From assembly GCA_050010115.1 (NCBI GenBank), contig JBEKLQ010000090.1:1-30455 (forward strand): a stretch of DNA of 30,455 bases. The letters run 5' to 3'. The position numbers and the translations under genes are program-made. The notes below the pieces were generated by a model. That model made no database searches. It worked only from the letters and a program-made list of their open reading frames with translations, and was not told the DNA's origin. Below are positions 1-6,699 of the stretch, one piece after another; positions within the stretch are counted from its first letter, which is position 1; each line of letters starts with the position of its first letter. This stretch comes from JAKACA01 sp050010115 (GTDB lineage Bacteria; Actinomycetota; Acidimicrobiia; Acidimicrobiales; Bog-793).

Positions 1-150
1 CGCCACGCCGCTCGGATGCGCCGGCGCGGCGGCGCGGGCCGGGGACGCAGCGGCCCCCGTCACCCCGACGTCGCCGACCCCCACGCCCACGGCGCAAGCC
101 ACTGCGCACCACAGCGCCACGTAGCGGCGGAATCTCCCGGTCCGTCCCAT
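1..150 (-). CDS. N-terminal part of an exported protein (runs off the left edge)
   Basis: Fifty codons are open from an ATG at 150 down to base 1, so only the N-terminus is present. The protein begins with Arg-rich residues (MGRTGRFRRY), followed by a hydrophobic stretch (VALWCAVACAVGVGVG) and an Ala/Pro-rich segment containing AAASPARA. This is the shape of a signal peptide with a signal-peptidase site near residue 35-40. A good Shine-Dalgarno AGGGGAG lies 8 nt before the ATG, which supports this start. A weak -35-like TTGACG is at 220-215 on the same strand. The gene is divergent from the VOC gene at 334, and the 11-bp repeats at 248-290 lie upstream of both. The mature protein is not in the window, so no function can be given. 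Confidence 0.6.
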   Translation of the reverse strand, partial: MGRTGRFRRYVALWCAVACAVGVGVGDVGVTGAAASPARAAAPAHPSGVA

Positions 151-247
151 CACTCAAGCTCCCCTCTCTCGACCCCGCAATCGACCCTGCAAGTCTCAGA
201 TATTCGCTCAAGACCGTCAAGGGCCACGGGTGAAGGATGCATCTACG

Positions 248-290
248 GCGTCACACCAGCGTCACACCAGCGTCACACCAGCGTCATGCG
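248..290. promoter_or_regulatory. Tandem 11-bp direct repeats, OmpR/PhoP-type box
   Basis: Three exact copies of GCGTCACACCA lie at 248-258, 259-269 and 270-280, with a fourth partial copy (GCGTCAT) at 281-287. Read as heptamers, this is TCACACC-N4-TCACACC-N4-TCACACC-N4-TCATGCG, an 11-bp period that puts every unit on the same DNA face. Response regulators of the OmpR/PhoB family bind such arrays, and the known mycobacterial PhoP box is TCACAGC-N4-TCACAGC. The array lies between two divergent genes, about 30 bp upstream of the possible -35 of the minus-strand gene and 32 bp before the -10 of the VOC gene. The regulator assignment is inference. Confidence 0.5.
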
Positions 291-321
291 AGCGCGAGGT
301 TGCATTTCCCGCCGCCCGCCG

Positions 322-327
322 TAGCCT
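322..327 (+). promoter_or_regulatory. -10 element TAGCCT, leaderless start of the VOC gene
   Basis: TAGCCT fits the actinobacterial -10 pattern TANNNT and ends 6 nt before the ATG at 334. Transcription would then begin at or next to the A of the ATG. There is no Shine-Dalgarno sequence, which agrees with a leaderless mRNA. Confidence 0.5.
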
Positions 328-333
328 GGTCCG

Positions 334-927
334 ATGGCAACCACCTCAGACACCGTGCACTGGCGCGGAGTGCACCACCTCGCGCTTGTCACGCCCGACA
401 TGGACGCGACCGTGCGCTTCTGGCACGGCGTGCTCGATGCGCGCCTCGTGGCAACGCTGGCGACGCCCGCATTCCGGCACTACTTCTTCGAGATCGGCCC
501 CGGTAACACGGTGGCGTTCTTCGAGTACCAGGACCAGCCACTGGCTACTTACGCAAAACCCGCCGGCGTTCCCTACGAAGCCGCCTCCCAGTTCGACCAC
601 CTCTCGCTGCACCTTCCCGACGAGGAGGCGCTGCTCCGCCTGCGCGACCGGCTGAAGAGCCATGGGTGTGAGGTGACGGATGTGGTCGACCATGGTTTCT
701 TGCGATCGATCTACTTCTCCGACCCGAGTGGCATCGCCCTCGAGGCGTCGTGGTGGACGCTGGACGCGACTGGCCGGCCGATCGACCAGGGGGATGACCG
801 CCTCTTCTCCGACCCCGACCCGGTGCCGGCCGTACGTGAGATCCGCGAGTCCGGGCATCTCGACCACACGGTGTCCACCGAGCTCGTCGACTCGATCGTC
901 CTGGACATCTACGGGACGAACCGCTGA
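334..927 (+). CDS. VOC-family (glyoxalase/dioxygenase-fold) protein
   Basis: This 197-residue protein has the two-module vicinal oxygen chelate fold. Module 1 begins VHHLALVTPDMDATVRFW, and module 2 begins FDHLSLHLPD and ends near ALEASWW. The likely metal ligands are H15, E64 (AFFEY), H89 and E137, the usual H/E/H/E pattern of metal-dependent members. Members of the family include glyoxalases, ring-cleavage dioxygenases, epimerases and antibiotic-binding proteins; nothing here separates them. The C-terminal 50 residues extend beyond the fold. The ATG at 334 is chosen because a -10 element sits 6 nt upstream and the homologous region starts soon after it. The gene stands alone, convergent with mscL. 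Confidence 0.85.
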   Translation: MATTSDTVHWRGVHHLALVTPDMDATVRFWHGVLDARLVATLATPAFRHYFFEIGPGNTVAFFEYQDQPLATYAKPAGVPYEAASQFDHLSLHLPDEEALLRLRDRLKSHGCEVTDVVDHGFLRSIYFSDPSGIALEASWWTLDATGRPIDQGDDRLFSDPDPVPAVREIRESGHLDHTVSTELVDSIVLDIYGTNR

Positions 928-1193
928 CCGGACCCGGGCGTGTGGATCCCGACTGTCCCCACCGGCTGTCGTTCATAAGGGCGTTCATGTCGCCGATCGA
1001 TCTGCCGAACCGCCGCGTCTCGGTAGCAGACGGAAAGTGATCCGCAACGGCCCCTTGACTGGCCCGCTACTGGTTGGTCTCGAAGCGCCTGTACCGGACT
1101 GAAAAGCGTAGCTATGGCTCCGCTTACCGGCAGCAGGAGAGCAACGTTGCAAGCGGCTCGAATCGTCGACGGCGCCGAACTGCCGCCGAGCCC

Positions 1194-1604
1194 CTAGCTG
1201 GCTGGCGTTAGGGGTGGGAGGTCGCTTGTGCAGGCGGAACATCGGGTCGCGGCGAGCGGCACCTCGGTGAGACAGGCAGGACAATCACGTGTCGTTGCCT
1301 CCTCGGTCTTCGCCCTCCGGGCGGCGATCACGTTATAGGGCTTCACGACGATGAAGAAGACGGCAGCGGCAACGCCGAGGAAGGCGATGATGCTGTTGAG
1401 GACGTCGCCATACAGGAACGTGCTGCCATTGACCGTGAAGGACAGGCTCTCGAAGTTTGCCTTGCCCGGGATCGAGAGGAGAGGCGTGAGGATGTCGCCA
1501 ACTATGGCCTTGATGACGGCCTGGAATGCCACGCCGATGACGACCGCGACGGCCAGCATGACCACATTTCCCTGCAAGATGAAAGCCTTGAACTCCTTGA
1601 GCAC
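1194..1604 (-). CDS. mscL: Large-conductance mechanosensitive channel MscL with a C-terminal zinc ribbon
   Basis: MscL forms a homopentameric inner-membrane channel that opens under membrane tension and releases solutes during hypo-osmotic shock. The 136-residue product begins MLKEFKAFILQGNVVMLAVA, the typical amphipathic helix plus TM1 (about 14-36); TM2 is at about 66-88 and ends VFFIVVKPYN. The GTG at 1604 is preferred over an upstream in-frame GTG at 1637 because MLKEFKAF is the family N-terminus and GAAAGG-like Shine-Dalgarno sequence (GAAAGG) lies 6 nt before it. The usual cytoplasmic helix is replaced or extended by a tail with two CxxC pairs (C108/C111 and C122/C125), probably a zinc ribbon. 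A candidate -10, TATGGT, is at 1688-1683. The gene is divergent from the sulfatase-family gene. Confidence 0.93.
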   Translation of the reverse strand: MLKEFKAFILQGNVVMLAVAVVIGVAFQAVIKAIVGDILTPLLSIPGKANFESLSFTVNGSTFLYGDVLNSIIAFLGVAAAVFFIVVKPYNVIAARRAKTEEATTRDCPACLTEVPLAATRCSACTSDLPPLTPAS

Positions 1605-1819
1605 CGCGGGCCTTTCTTTTCGCTGTGGCGTCCTCACCTAGCTGCTCGCCTGTTCCGCAGGTCCAAGCAGGCGTGCGACCGTACCATAGCCCGTCCGTCG
1701 TGCGAGCCCTGAAGCCGGACACGCTAAGACCGGGAGAGTGGTGGCTGGCGTTCTCGCATGTAACGCGCCTACGCGCCCGGTGAGACCCACGCCCCAAGTC
1801 ACCCAGCCCAGCCGGTCGA

Positions 1820-1825
1820 TACGCT
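1820..1825 (+). promoter_or_regulatory. -10 element TACGCT, leaderless start of the sulfatase-family gene
   Basis: TACGCT (TANNNT type) ends exactly 6 nt before the ATG at 1832 and no Shine-Dalgarno sequence is present, the same geometry as at several other genes in the window. Confidence 0.5.
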
Positions 1826-1831
1826 CTGCCC

Positions 1832-3385
1832 ATGGCCACCGGGAAGGGCAACGTCCTGTTCATCACGTTGGACCAGTGGAGAGGCGACTCGCTGTCGGCG
1901 CTCGGCCACGCGCTGGTCGAGACACCGACGCTCGATGCCCTGGCCGCCCGGGGCGTCCTGTTCGCCAACCACTGGGCCAACACGGCGCCGTGTGGTCCGA
2001 GCCGGGCGACTCTCTACACCGGCATGTACCTGCAGAACCACCGATCCGCCCTCAACGGCACGCCGCTCGATGCGCGTTTCACGAACGTCGCGCTCGAAGC
2101 CCGGAAGATCGGCTACGACCCGGTGCTGTTCGGTTACACCGACACGAGTGTGGACCCACGGACCGTGCCGGCCGATGATCCGCGCCTGCGCACCTACGAA
2201 GGCGTCCTCGCCGGGTTCAACGCCATGGTGAGCGACCCCTACGACCAGGGTCCTTCCGAATGGGCGAAGTGGCTGGCGGCACGCGGCAAGGACGTACCGC
2301 CGGACCCGCATCGCCTCTACGACCCGGACCTCTCGTACCCGGGAGCTGCCGACCACCCGCCGGCCTGGGCTCCGGGGCACTTCGGGGCGGACGAGACCGA
2401 GACGGCGTTCATCACCGAGAAACTCATCGAGTACTTCGAGCAGCACGCCGACGAGCCCTTCTTCGTCCACGCCTCCTTCGTCCGACCCCACCCGCCGTAC
2501 CGCAACCCTCCCGGCTACCACGACCTCTACTCGCTCGAGGACGTCCCGCCGTTCATCGCCCACCCCACTCGTGAGGCCGAACGGGCCATGCACCCCTTGA
2601 ACGACGCGCTCCTCATGATCCCGCCGCTCAAGGCCCCGGACGACTTCGACGAGCGCCGGCAGATGCGCGCCACCTACCACGGCATGCAGCGCGAGGTCGA
2701 CGACCAGCTCGGGCGCCTGTTCGGCTGGCTCGGCGAGAACCGGTTGCTGGACGACACCCTGGTCGTGCTCACGAGCGACCACGGGGAGATGGGGGGCGAC
2801 CACTGGTGCTTCGAGAAGGCCGGTTACTGGGACGAGAGCTACCGGATCCCGCTCATCGTCGCCGACCCGCGGGAACAGGCTGACGCAACGAGAGGGCTCG
2901 TCGTGCAGGACATCACCGAGTCGGTCGACGTGCTCCCCACGATCCTCGACTGGATCGGTTGCGAGATCCCGAACCAGGTCGACGGCTGGCCGCTCACGCC
3001 ATGGATCGCGAACGGCACGAGACCCGAGCACTGGCGGACGGAGGCACACTTCGAGTGGGACTTCCGGCATCCGGTGACGAAGCTGGCGGAGGGGTTTCTT
3101 GGAGTGCCGTCAGCGCACTGCTCGCTCAACGTCGTGCGGTCCAACCGCTACAAGTACGTACAGTTCGCTGCGGAATCCGACGTGCTGCCGCCGCTGCTGT
3201 TCGACCTCGAGACGGACCCCGATCAGTTGACAGACCTCTCGGGCTCCCCCGAGTACCGCGACGCCGCCTGGGAGTGCGCGCAGCAACTCCTGCGCTGGCG
3301 CATGAGGAACGACGAGCGGATGCTGACGAACCACATTCTCGACCCGTACCGGGGCCTCGTCGTCGCCGAGGACACCTGGCGCTGA
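1832..3385 (+). CDS. Sulfatase-superfamily hydrolase, phosphonate monoester hydrolase/phosphodiesterase-like
   Basis: This 517-residue enzyme belongs to the alkaline phosphatase superfamily, formylglycine branch. C54 lies in CGPSR, the CxPxR motif that is converted to formylglycine and serves as the nucleophile. D14 (ITLDQWRGD) and D316-H317 (TSDHGEMGGDH) are metal ligands; R58, H220 (VRPHPPY) and K329 are in the expected places. The path from FVHASFVRPHPPYRNP through REVDDQLGR to the end (LRWRMRNDERMLTNH) follows rhizobial phosphonate monoester hydrolase, whose length is nearly the same (about 514). It probably cleaves phosphonate or phosphate mono/diesters; sulfatase side activity is common in this group. 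No signal peptide, so cytoplasmic. The activating formylglycine-generating enzyme is not in the window. The gene ends 4 nt before the convergent propeller gene. Confidence 0.87.
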   Translation: MATGKGNVLFITLDQWRGDSLSALGHALVETPTLDALAARGVLFANHWANTAPCGPSRATLYTGMYLQNHRSALNGTPLDARFTNVALEARKIGYDPVLFGYTDTSVDPRTVPADDPRLRTYEGVLAGFNAMVSDPYDQGPSEWAKWLAARGKDVPPDPHRLYDPDLSYPGAADHPPAWAPGHFGADETETAFITEKLIEYFEQHADEPFFVHASFVRPHPPYRNPPGYHDLYSLEDVPPFIAHPTREAERAMHPLNDALLMIPPLKAPDDFDERRQMRATYHGMQREVDDQLGRLFGWLGENRLLDDTLVVLTSDHGEMGGDHWCFEKAGYWDESYRIPLIVADPREQADATRGLVVQDITESVDVLPTILDWIGCEIPNQVDGWPLTPWIANGTRPEHWRTEAHFEWDFRHPVTKLAEGFLGVPSAHCSLNVVRSNRYKYVQFAAESDVLPPLLFDLETDPDQLTDLSGSPEYRDAAWECAQQLLRWRMRNDERMLTNHILDPYRGLVVAEDTWR

Positions 3386-3389
3386 CTCG

Positions 3390-4931
3390 CTACGGCTTGA
3401 AGGCCTCCACACCGCTGGCGGTCGAGACGATGATCATCCCGTCACCAGCGCCCGGCGTGGCGAAGTGCTCGACCGCTGGCACGGACTCGGTCACCTCGAC
3501 CTTGCCGGTAGTCGGGCTCATCCCGTAGAGCACCGGTGACCCGGAGCCGCCGTCAGCGTTGGTGCACAGCGCCCAGACCAGGCCACCGGCCACGATCGGC
3601 GGACCGTTCGGATCCCCGCTCGAGGCATGCCACTTGACGGCGAAGTTCGGCTTCGAGCCTCCGTTGACCTGGATCGCCACCGTCCCTCTCGGGCACGGGA
3701 CAAAGACGTAGGTTGCGCTCTTGCCGGCCACCTTGACGACATCGGTGGCGTCGGCACCGAACACGAAACCGTCGTTCGGGCACACCGTACGGGCGAAGGC
3801 GGAGTGGCCGATACCGCCGAGTTTGGCTGCGTCGAGCAGGTAACCCATGCTGACGCCACTGGAGCTGCCCTTGCCGATCTCGAACACGAGGCTGCCGCCG
3901 TCGACGAAGATCGGCCCAGCCGAACCGAGATCGAGGTCGGCCGCGCTGCGCTGCGCCCAGTCGCTCGGCGCCCAGTAGCTGTCGATCTTGAGGCTCGGTG
4001 AGAGACCGACTACGGCATCGCCGTAGTCGAAAGGCTTGCCGGGGCCGTGGGCGGCGTTGCCCGTGGCGACGTAGAGCTCGCCGCTGGCGCTGGTGGCGGC
4101 GCCGCCGGTCGCCCAGATCGCGCCCTCCCGGGTGGTGGGGACCTTGAAGCTCTCGAGCGACTTGACGCCGCTCTCAGGCTCGCTCACGACGTAACCCTGG
4201 TAGTCGCCGCAGTCCCCGGCCAGCCCGCCGAACTCGGCATACACGCGGCCTTGCGAGAGCGTCAGGGCGGGCCGTTGCTGCTCGGCAGGGATGTAGTACG
4301 TCGAGTCGGCGCCGGGCGGATCAATCTGGTGATCCCACAGGACCGTGGCCGATGTGGCCGAGAACCTTGCGCCCACCATCACGTGCTTGATCCCTTGCCA
4401 GTCGGAAGTGTGGACCGTCTGCACCTCGCCGGCGACGAAGACCTCGCTCGTCTTGGGGTCGATCACCGGCGTCCCGGTGATGCCGAGCGGATCGATGTCG
4501 CCGCAGCTGGGACTGAGCGTCGGCGCGGTGTCGATGACCGACACACGCGCCGGTGTCCCGATCGAGAAGTGCCACGCGACCTTGCCCGTGGCAGCGTCGA
4601 GGGCGTAGATGTCATCGGACTCGGTGGCGACGATGACGAGGTCGCCATAGACGAGGGGTTGGCCGTAGATGCCGCCGGAGATCACGCTGCTGCCGTCGGT
4701 CCAGGCGTGCACGAGATGAGCGAAGGACGGGTCGGTGCTATCCAGGCCGCTGCGGGCGTTGTTGTAGTCGTACGTGGTCAGCTGACCGAGCGTCACGGCT
4801 CGTGTCCGGACCGGGTGTGCCGCGCCGTCAGCGACCGCAGGGGGCGTGCTCACTGCGATGAGCAACGCCGCCGCCAGACAGCCGGCAGCGAGTGCGGCGG
4901 TCGCTCGCCGGCGTCGCAACACGTTTCCCAT
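3390..4931 (-). CDS. Secreted PQQ-type beta-propeller protein
   Basis: The 513-residue protein starts with an Arg-rich N-terminus and signal peptide (hydrophobic core LAAGCLAAALLIAV, cleavage near AVADG, residue 34-36). The rest is a repeated blade pattern such as LVYGDLVIVATESDDIYALDAATGKVAWHF near the N-terminus and LYGMSPTTGKVEV near the end, as in quinoprotein/BamB-like propellers. Several Cys are present, perhaps in disulfides. None of the catalytic features of PQQ-dependent dehydrogenases is evident, so a binding or scaffolding role outside the membrane is more likely than an enzyme. The start is secure: AAGGAGG lies 7 nt before the ATG. A candidate -10 TACGCT is at 4984-4979, giving a leader of about 40 nt. 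Substrate or ligand is unknown. Confidence 0.8.
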   Translation of the reverse strand: MGNVLRRRRATAALAAGCLAAALLIAVSTPPAVADGAAHPVRTRAVTLGQLTTYDYNNARSGLDSTDPSFAHLVHAWTDGSSVISGGIYGQPLVYGDLVIVATESDDIYALDAATGKVAWHFSIGTPARVSVIDTAPTLSPSCGDIDPLGITGTPVIDPKTSEVFVAGEVQTVHTSDWQGIKHVMVGARFSATSATVLWDHQIDPPGADSTYYIPAEQQRPALTLSQGRVYAEFGGLAGDCGDYQGYVVSEPESGVKSLESFKVPTTREGAIWATGGAATSASGELYVATGNAAHGPGKPFDYGDAVVGLSPSLKIDSYWAPSDWAQRSAADLDLGSAGPIFVDGGSLVFEIGKGSSSGVSMGYLLDAAKLGGIGHSAFARTVCPNDGFVFGADATDVVKVAGKSATYVFVPCPRGTVAIQVNGGSKPNFAVKWHASSGDPNGPPIVAGGLVWALCTNADGGSGSPVLYGMSPTTGKVEVTESVPAVEHFATPGAGDGMIIVSTASGVEAFKP

Positions 4932-5058
4932 GACCTACCTCCTTCGGTGCGAATTGTCGGTTCGGGAGGGCCTCAGCGAGCGTACGCCAGCGCACTCGGG
5001 GTGGCGGGTTCGGGCGGGCCGATCGGCGCTCAACCCAGCCCCGGCGACCCGCCGGCGC

Positions 5059-5646
5059 CTACCCGAAGCCGGGCAGGGCCCTCACCGACGCCCGTTGCGG
5101 CCGGACTATCTCGTCGATGAGCCCGAATGCGATCGCCTCGCCGGCATCCATCCAACGGCCGGCCTCACACGCGGCCGCCACGGTCTCGACCCGCTGCCCG
5201 GTCCCGAGCGCCAGCCGCTCGTGATAGCGCTGGTAGGCCCACTGATGATGCTCGACGAGCGAGGCGATCTGGCTCGCCCGTGCCTCGAACGAGGCATCGG
5301 GGTCGCACAACCGAAAGCGCGTGTGCGGCATCGCCAGACGCCGGCTGCACACCGCCACCACCGCCGCCGCCGAGCCCTCCACCCGTCCCATGCACGTCAC
5401 CGTCACGGGGACCCCGAGCGCATCGATCACGTCCACCACGGCGAATGCCGCCTCCAGTGGTCCGCCGGGGCTGTCGAGCTGCAGTTGCACGGCATCGTCG
5501 CCGGTGGCGTCGAGCGTCATTAGTTGAGAGGCGAGGCGCGTCGCTGTCGCGTCGTCCAGCGGCCCCCGCAGCACCACGATCCGGCGGTCGAACAAGTGAC
5601 CTTCGAGCCAATCACTGCGATCCGACCAGTCGTCGGTTCCGGTCAT
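5059..5646 (-). CDS. ClpP-like protein with a degenerate catalytic triad
   Basis: A 195-residue ClpP/crotonase-fold protein. It has the ClpP landmarks VQLQLDSPGGPLEAAFAVVDVI (residues 53-74), MGRVEGSAAAV around the nucleophile and AGEAIAFGLIDEI near the C-terminus. Aligned by hand to the intact ClpP at 6002-6694, S92 matches the catalytic Ser. The catalytic His (PNAKIMIH) becomes C114 (PHTRFRLC), and the catalytic Asp (ERDRYM) becomes G164 (AGRWM). It is therefore probably not a working serine peptidase by itself. It may be a structural subunit of a mixed ClpP ring, comparable to plant ClpR, or a regulator. Its ATG overlaps the stop of the XRE gene by 4 nt (ATGA), so the two are translationally coupled. 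The low identity to ordinary ClpP suggests an old paralog. Confidence 0.75.
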   Translation of the reverse strand: MTGTDDWSDRSDWLEGHLFDRRIVVLRGPLDDATATRLASQLMTLDATGDDAVQLQLDSPGGPLEAAFAVVDVIDALGVPVTVTCMGRVEGSAAAVVAVCSRRLAMPHTRFRLCDPDASFEARASQIASLVEHHQWAYQRYHERLALGTGQRVETVAAACEAGRWMDAGEAIAFGLIDEIVRPQRASVRALPGFG

Positions 5647-5933
5647 GCGTCGTCCTCCATCGGTCTCAGGTTCCAGTGCAATTCGTGGGAGAGGGCCGCC
5701 GCGTACCGCTCCAGCGTCGACAACCGGACGTCAGCGTCGCCGGACTCCAGGCGGGCGACGGCGGACTGTGACGTTCCCATCCGCGCCGCCACCTCGGTCT
5801 GGGTGAGGCCGAGGCCGATCCGGTGCTGCTCCAGGTCGTGCACGAGTTGGTGACGCCGCACCGACATCTCCCGAAACCCGGGAAATACCGACTCGCGCCC
5901 CCTCCTCCCTCCCGGTGGTGTGCTGGTTGTCAT
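5643..5933 (-). CDS. XRE-family helix-turn-helix regulator
   Basis: Up to 96 residues. Residues about 29-80 form a Cro/CI-type HTH: HDLEQHRIGLGLTQTEVAAR, then MGTSQSAVARLESGDADVRLSTLERYAAAL. The short C-terminus (LSHELHWNLRPMEDDA) resembles solitary HigA-like antitoxin regulators, but no toxin gene is adjacent. The start is uncertain. The ATG at 5933 has no good Shine-Dalgarno and would leave only a few bases of leader after the candidate promoter; ATG 5867 is an alternative that keeps the whole HTH. It heads an operon with the degenerate ClpP gene (4-nt overlap) and is divergent from the intact clpP. The palindrome at 5940-5967 is its most likely binding site, so it probably controls both transcripts. 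Confidence 0.82.
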   Translation of the reverse strand: MTTSTPPGGRRGRESVFPGFREMSVRRHQLVHDLEQHRIGLGLTQTEVAARMGTSQSAVARLESGDADVRLSTLERYAAALSHELHWNLRPMEDDA

Positions 5934-5955
5934 ATCGTTCTCGATATCTTATATT
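5927..5955 (+). promoter_or_regulatory. Promoter of the clpP gene (TTGTCA-N17-TATATT)
   Basis: TTGTCA at 5927-5932 and TATATT at 5950-5955 each match the sigma-70 consensus at 5 of 6 positions and are separated by exactly 17 bp. This is the most canonical promoter in the window. Transcription would start near 5962, giving a leader of about 40 nt with a strong Shine-Dalgarno. Confidence 0.7.
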
Positions 5956-5967
5956 CGAGATATCGAG
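5940..5967. promoter_or_regulatory. Perfect palindromic operator candidate between the XRE and clpP genes
   Basis: CTCGATATCT (5940-5949) and AGATATCGAG (5958-5967) are exact inverted repeats separated by 8 bp (TATATTCG). The site covers the -10 and probable start point of the clpP promoter and the -10 of the opposite promoter. A bound dimer of the XRE protein would block both. A further half-site-like ATATCG lies at 5932-5937. Confidence 0.65.
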
Positions 5968-5975
5968 TCCGGCAA
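5948..5975 (-). promoter_or_regulatory. Candidate promoter of the XRE/ClpP-like operon (TTGCCG-N16-TATAAG)
   Basis: On the minus strand TTGCCG (5975-5970) and TATAAG (5953-5948) are 16 bp apart. The -10 matches consensus at 5 of 6 positions and overlaps the clpP -10 on the other strand. The start point would be about 5941, only some 8 nt before the ATG at 5933, which adds doubt about that start codon. Confidence 0.45.
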
Positions 5976-6001
5976 CGACCCGGCGAACAGAGGAGGGGCA
6001 C

Positions 6002-6694
6002 GTGATCCATTCGAGCGACAGGAGCGATAGGAGCGACAGGGGCCGGCAGGAGATGCCCCGCCAGTCCGTCATCCCCACGGTTCTCGATCAGACGAGCCGC
6101 GGCGATCGCGCCTACGACATCTTCTCGCTGCTGCTGAAAGAGCGCATCGTCTTCCTCGGCCAGGAGGTCGATGACCAGATCGCCAACCTCCTCGTCGCCG
6201 AGATCCTCTACTTGGAAGCCGACGATCCGGACAAGGACATCTACCTGTACATCAACTCCCCCGGCGGCCTCGGCTACGCCGGCATGGCGATCTACGACGT
6301 GATGCAGCACGTCCGCTGCGAAGTGTCCACGATCTGTGTCGGGATGGGCATGTCGGCCGCAGCGATGATCCTGGCTGGTGGGGCGGCGGGGAAGCGTTTT
6401 GCGCTTCCGAACGCCAAGATCATGATCCACGAAGGCAGCGCCGGCACCCGAGGCGCTCCACGCGACATGGAGATCCACCTCCGGGAGGTGCTCGCCACGA
6501 CGCGGCGGATGGTCGAGATCCTCGCCCATCACACGGGCCGCTCGATCGACGAGGTGGCAAGCGACATCGAGCGCGACCGCTACATGACAGCCGAGGAGGC
6601 CAAGGCATACGGCTTGATCGACGACCTCATCCTGCCGCGCCGTGGTGTGTCGGCGGTGCCTGCGAACCTGGAGCTCGCCGCGGCCGCCGGGTAG
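6002..6694 (+). CDS. clpP: ATP-dependent Clp protease proteolytic subunit (ClpP, full triad)
   Basis: This 230-residue ClpP is a serine peptidase that forms tetradecameric barrels and degrades proteins fed by a Clp ATPase; no ATPase gene is in the window. Visible landmarks: VIPTVLDQTSRGDRAYDIFS near the start, DIYLYINSPGG (79-89), nucleophile S118 (GMSAAAM, where most ClpPs have GQAASM), H143 (PNAKIMIH) and D192 (ERDRYMTAEEA). The GTG at 6002 is chosen because AGGAGGGG lies 5 nt upstream; the ATG at 6053 has its AGGAG directly abutting it. The extra N-terminus carries three 9-bp repeats (6013-6039) encoding Ser-Asp-Arg units. The gene is transcribed divergently from the XRE/ClpP-like operon and shares its operator. 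It may be a specialised second ClpP rather than the housekeeping one. Confidence 0.92.
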   Translation: MIHSSDRSDRSDRGRQEMPRQSVIPTVLDQTSRGDRAYDIFSLLLKERIVFLGQEVDDQIANLLVAEILYLEADDPDKDIYLYINSPGGLGYAGMAIYDVMQHVRCEVSTICVGMGMSAAAMILAGGAAGKRFALPNAKIMIHEGSAGTRGAPRDMEIHLREVLATTRRMVEILAHHTGRSIDEVASDIERDRYMTAEEAKAYGLIDDLILPRRGVSAVPANLELAAAAG

Positions 6695-6699
6695 GCGAC

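Noticed and set aside
248..290. CRISPR-like array
   Set aside because: Units are 11 bp with no spacers of independent sequence; a regulator-binding array fits far better.
1799..3070. A 423-codon minus-strand open frame across the sulfatase-family gene
   Set aside because: Shadow of the real gene on the opposite strand; its product has no domain pattern.
4047..5120. A 357-codon plus-strand open frame across the propeller gene
   Set aside because: Antisense to a gene with signal peptide, propeller repeats and a strong ribosome site.
5643..5933. Antitoxin of a toxin-antitoxin pair
   Set aside because: The XRE protein resembles HigA-type antitoxins, but the coupled gene is ClpP-like and no toxin-like gene is adjacent.
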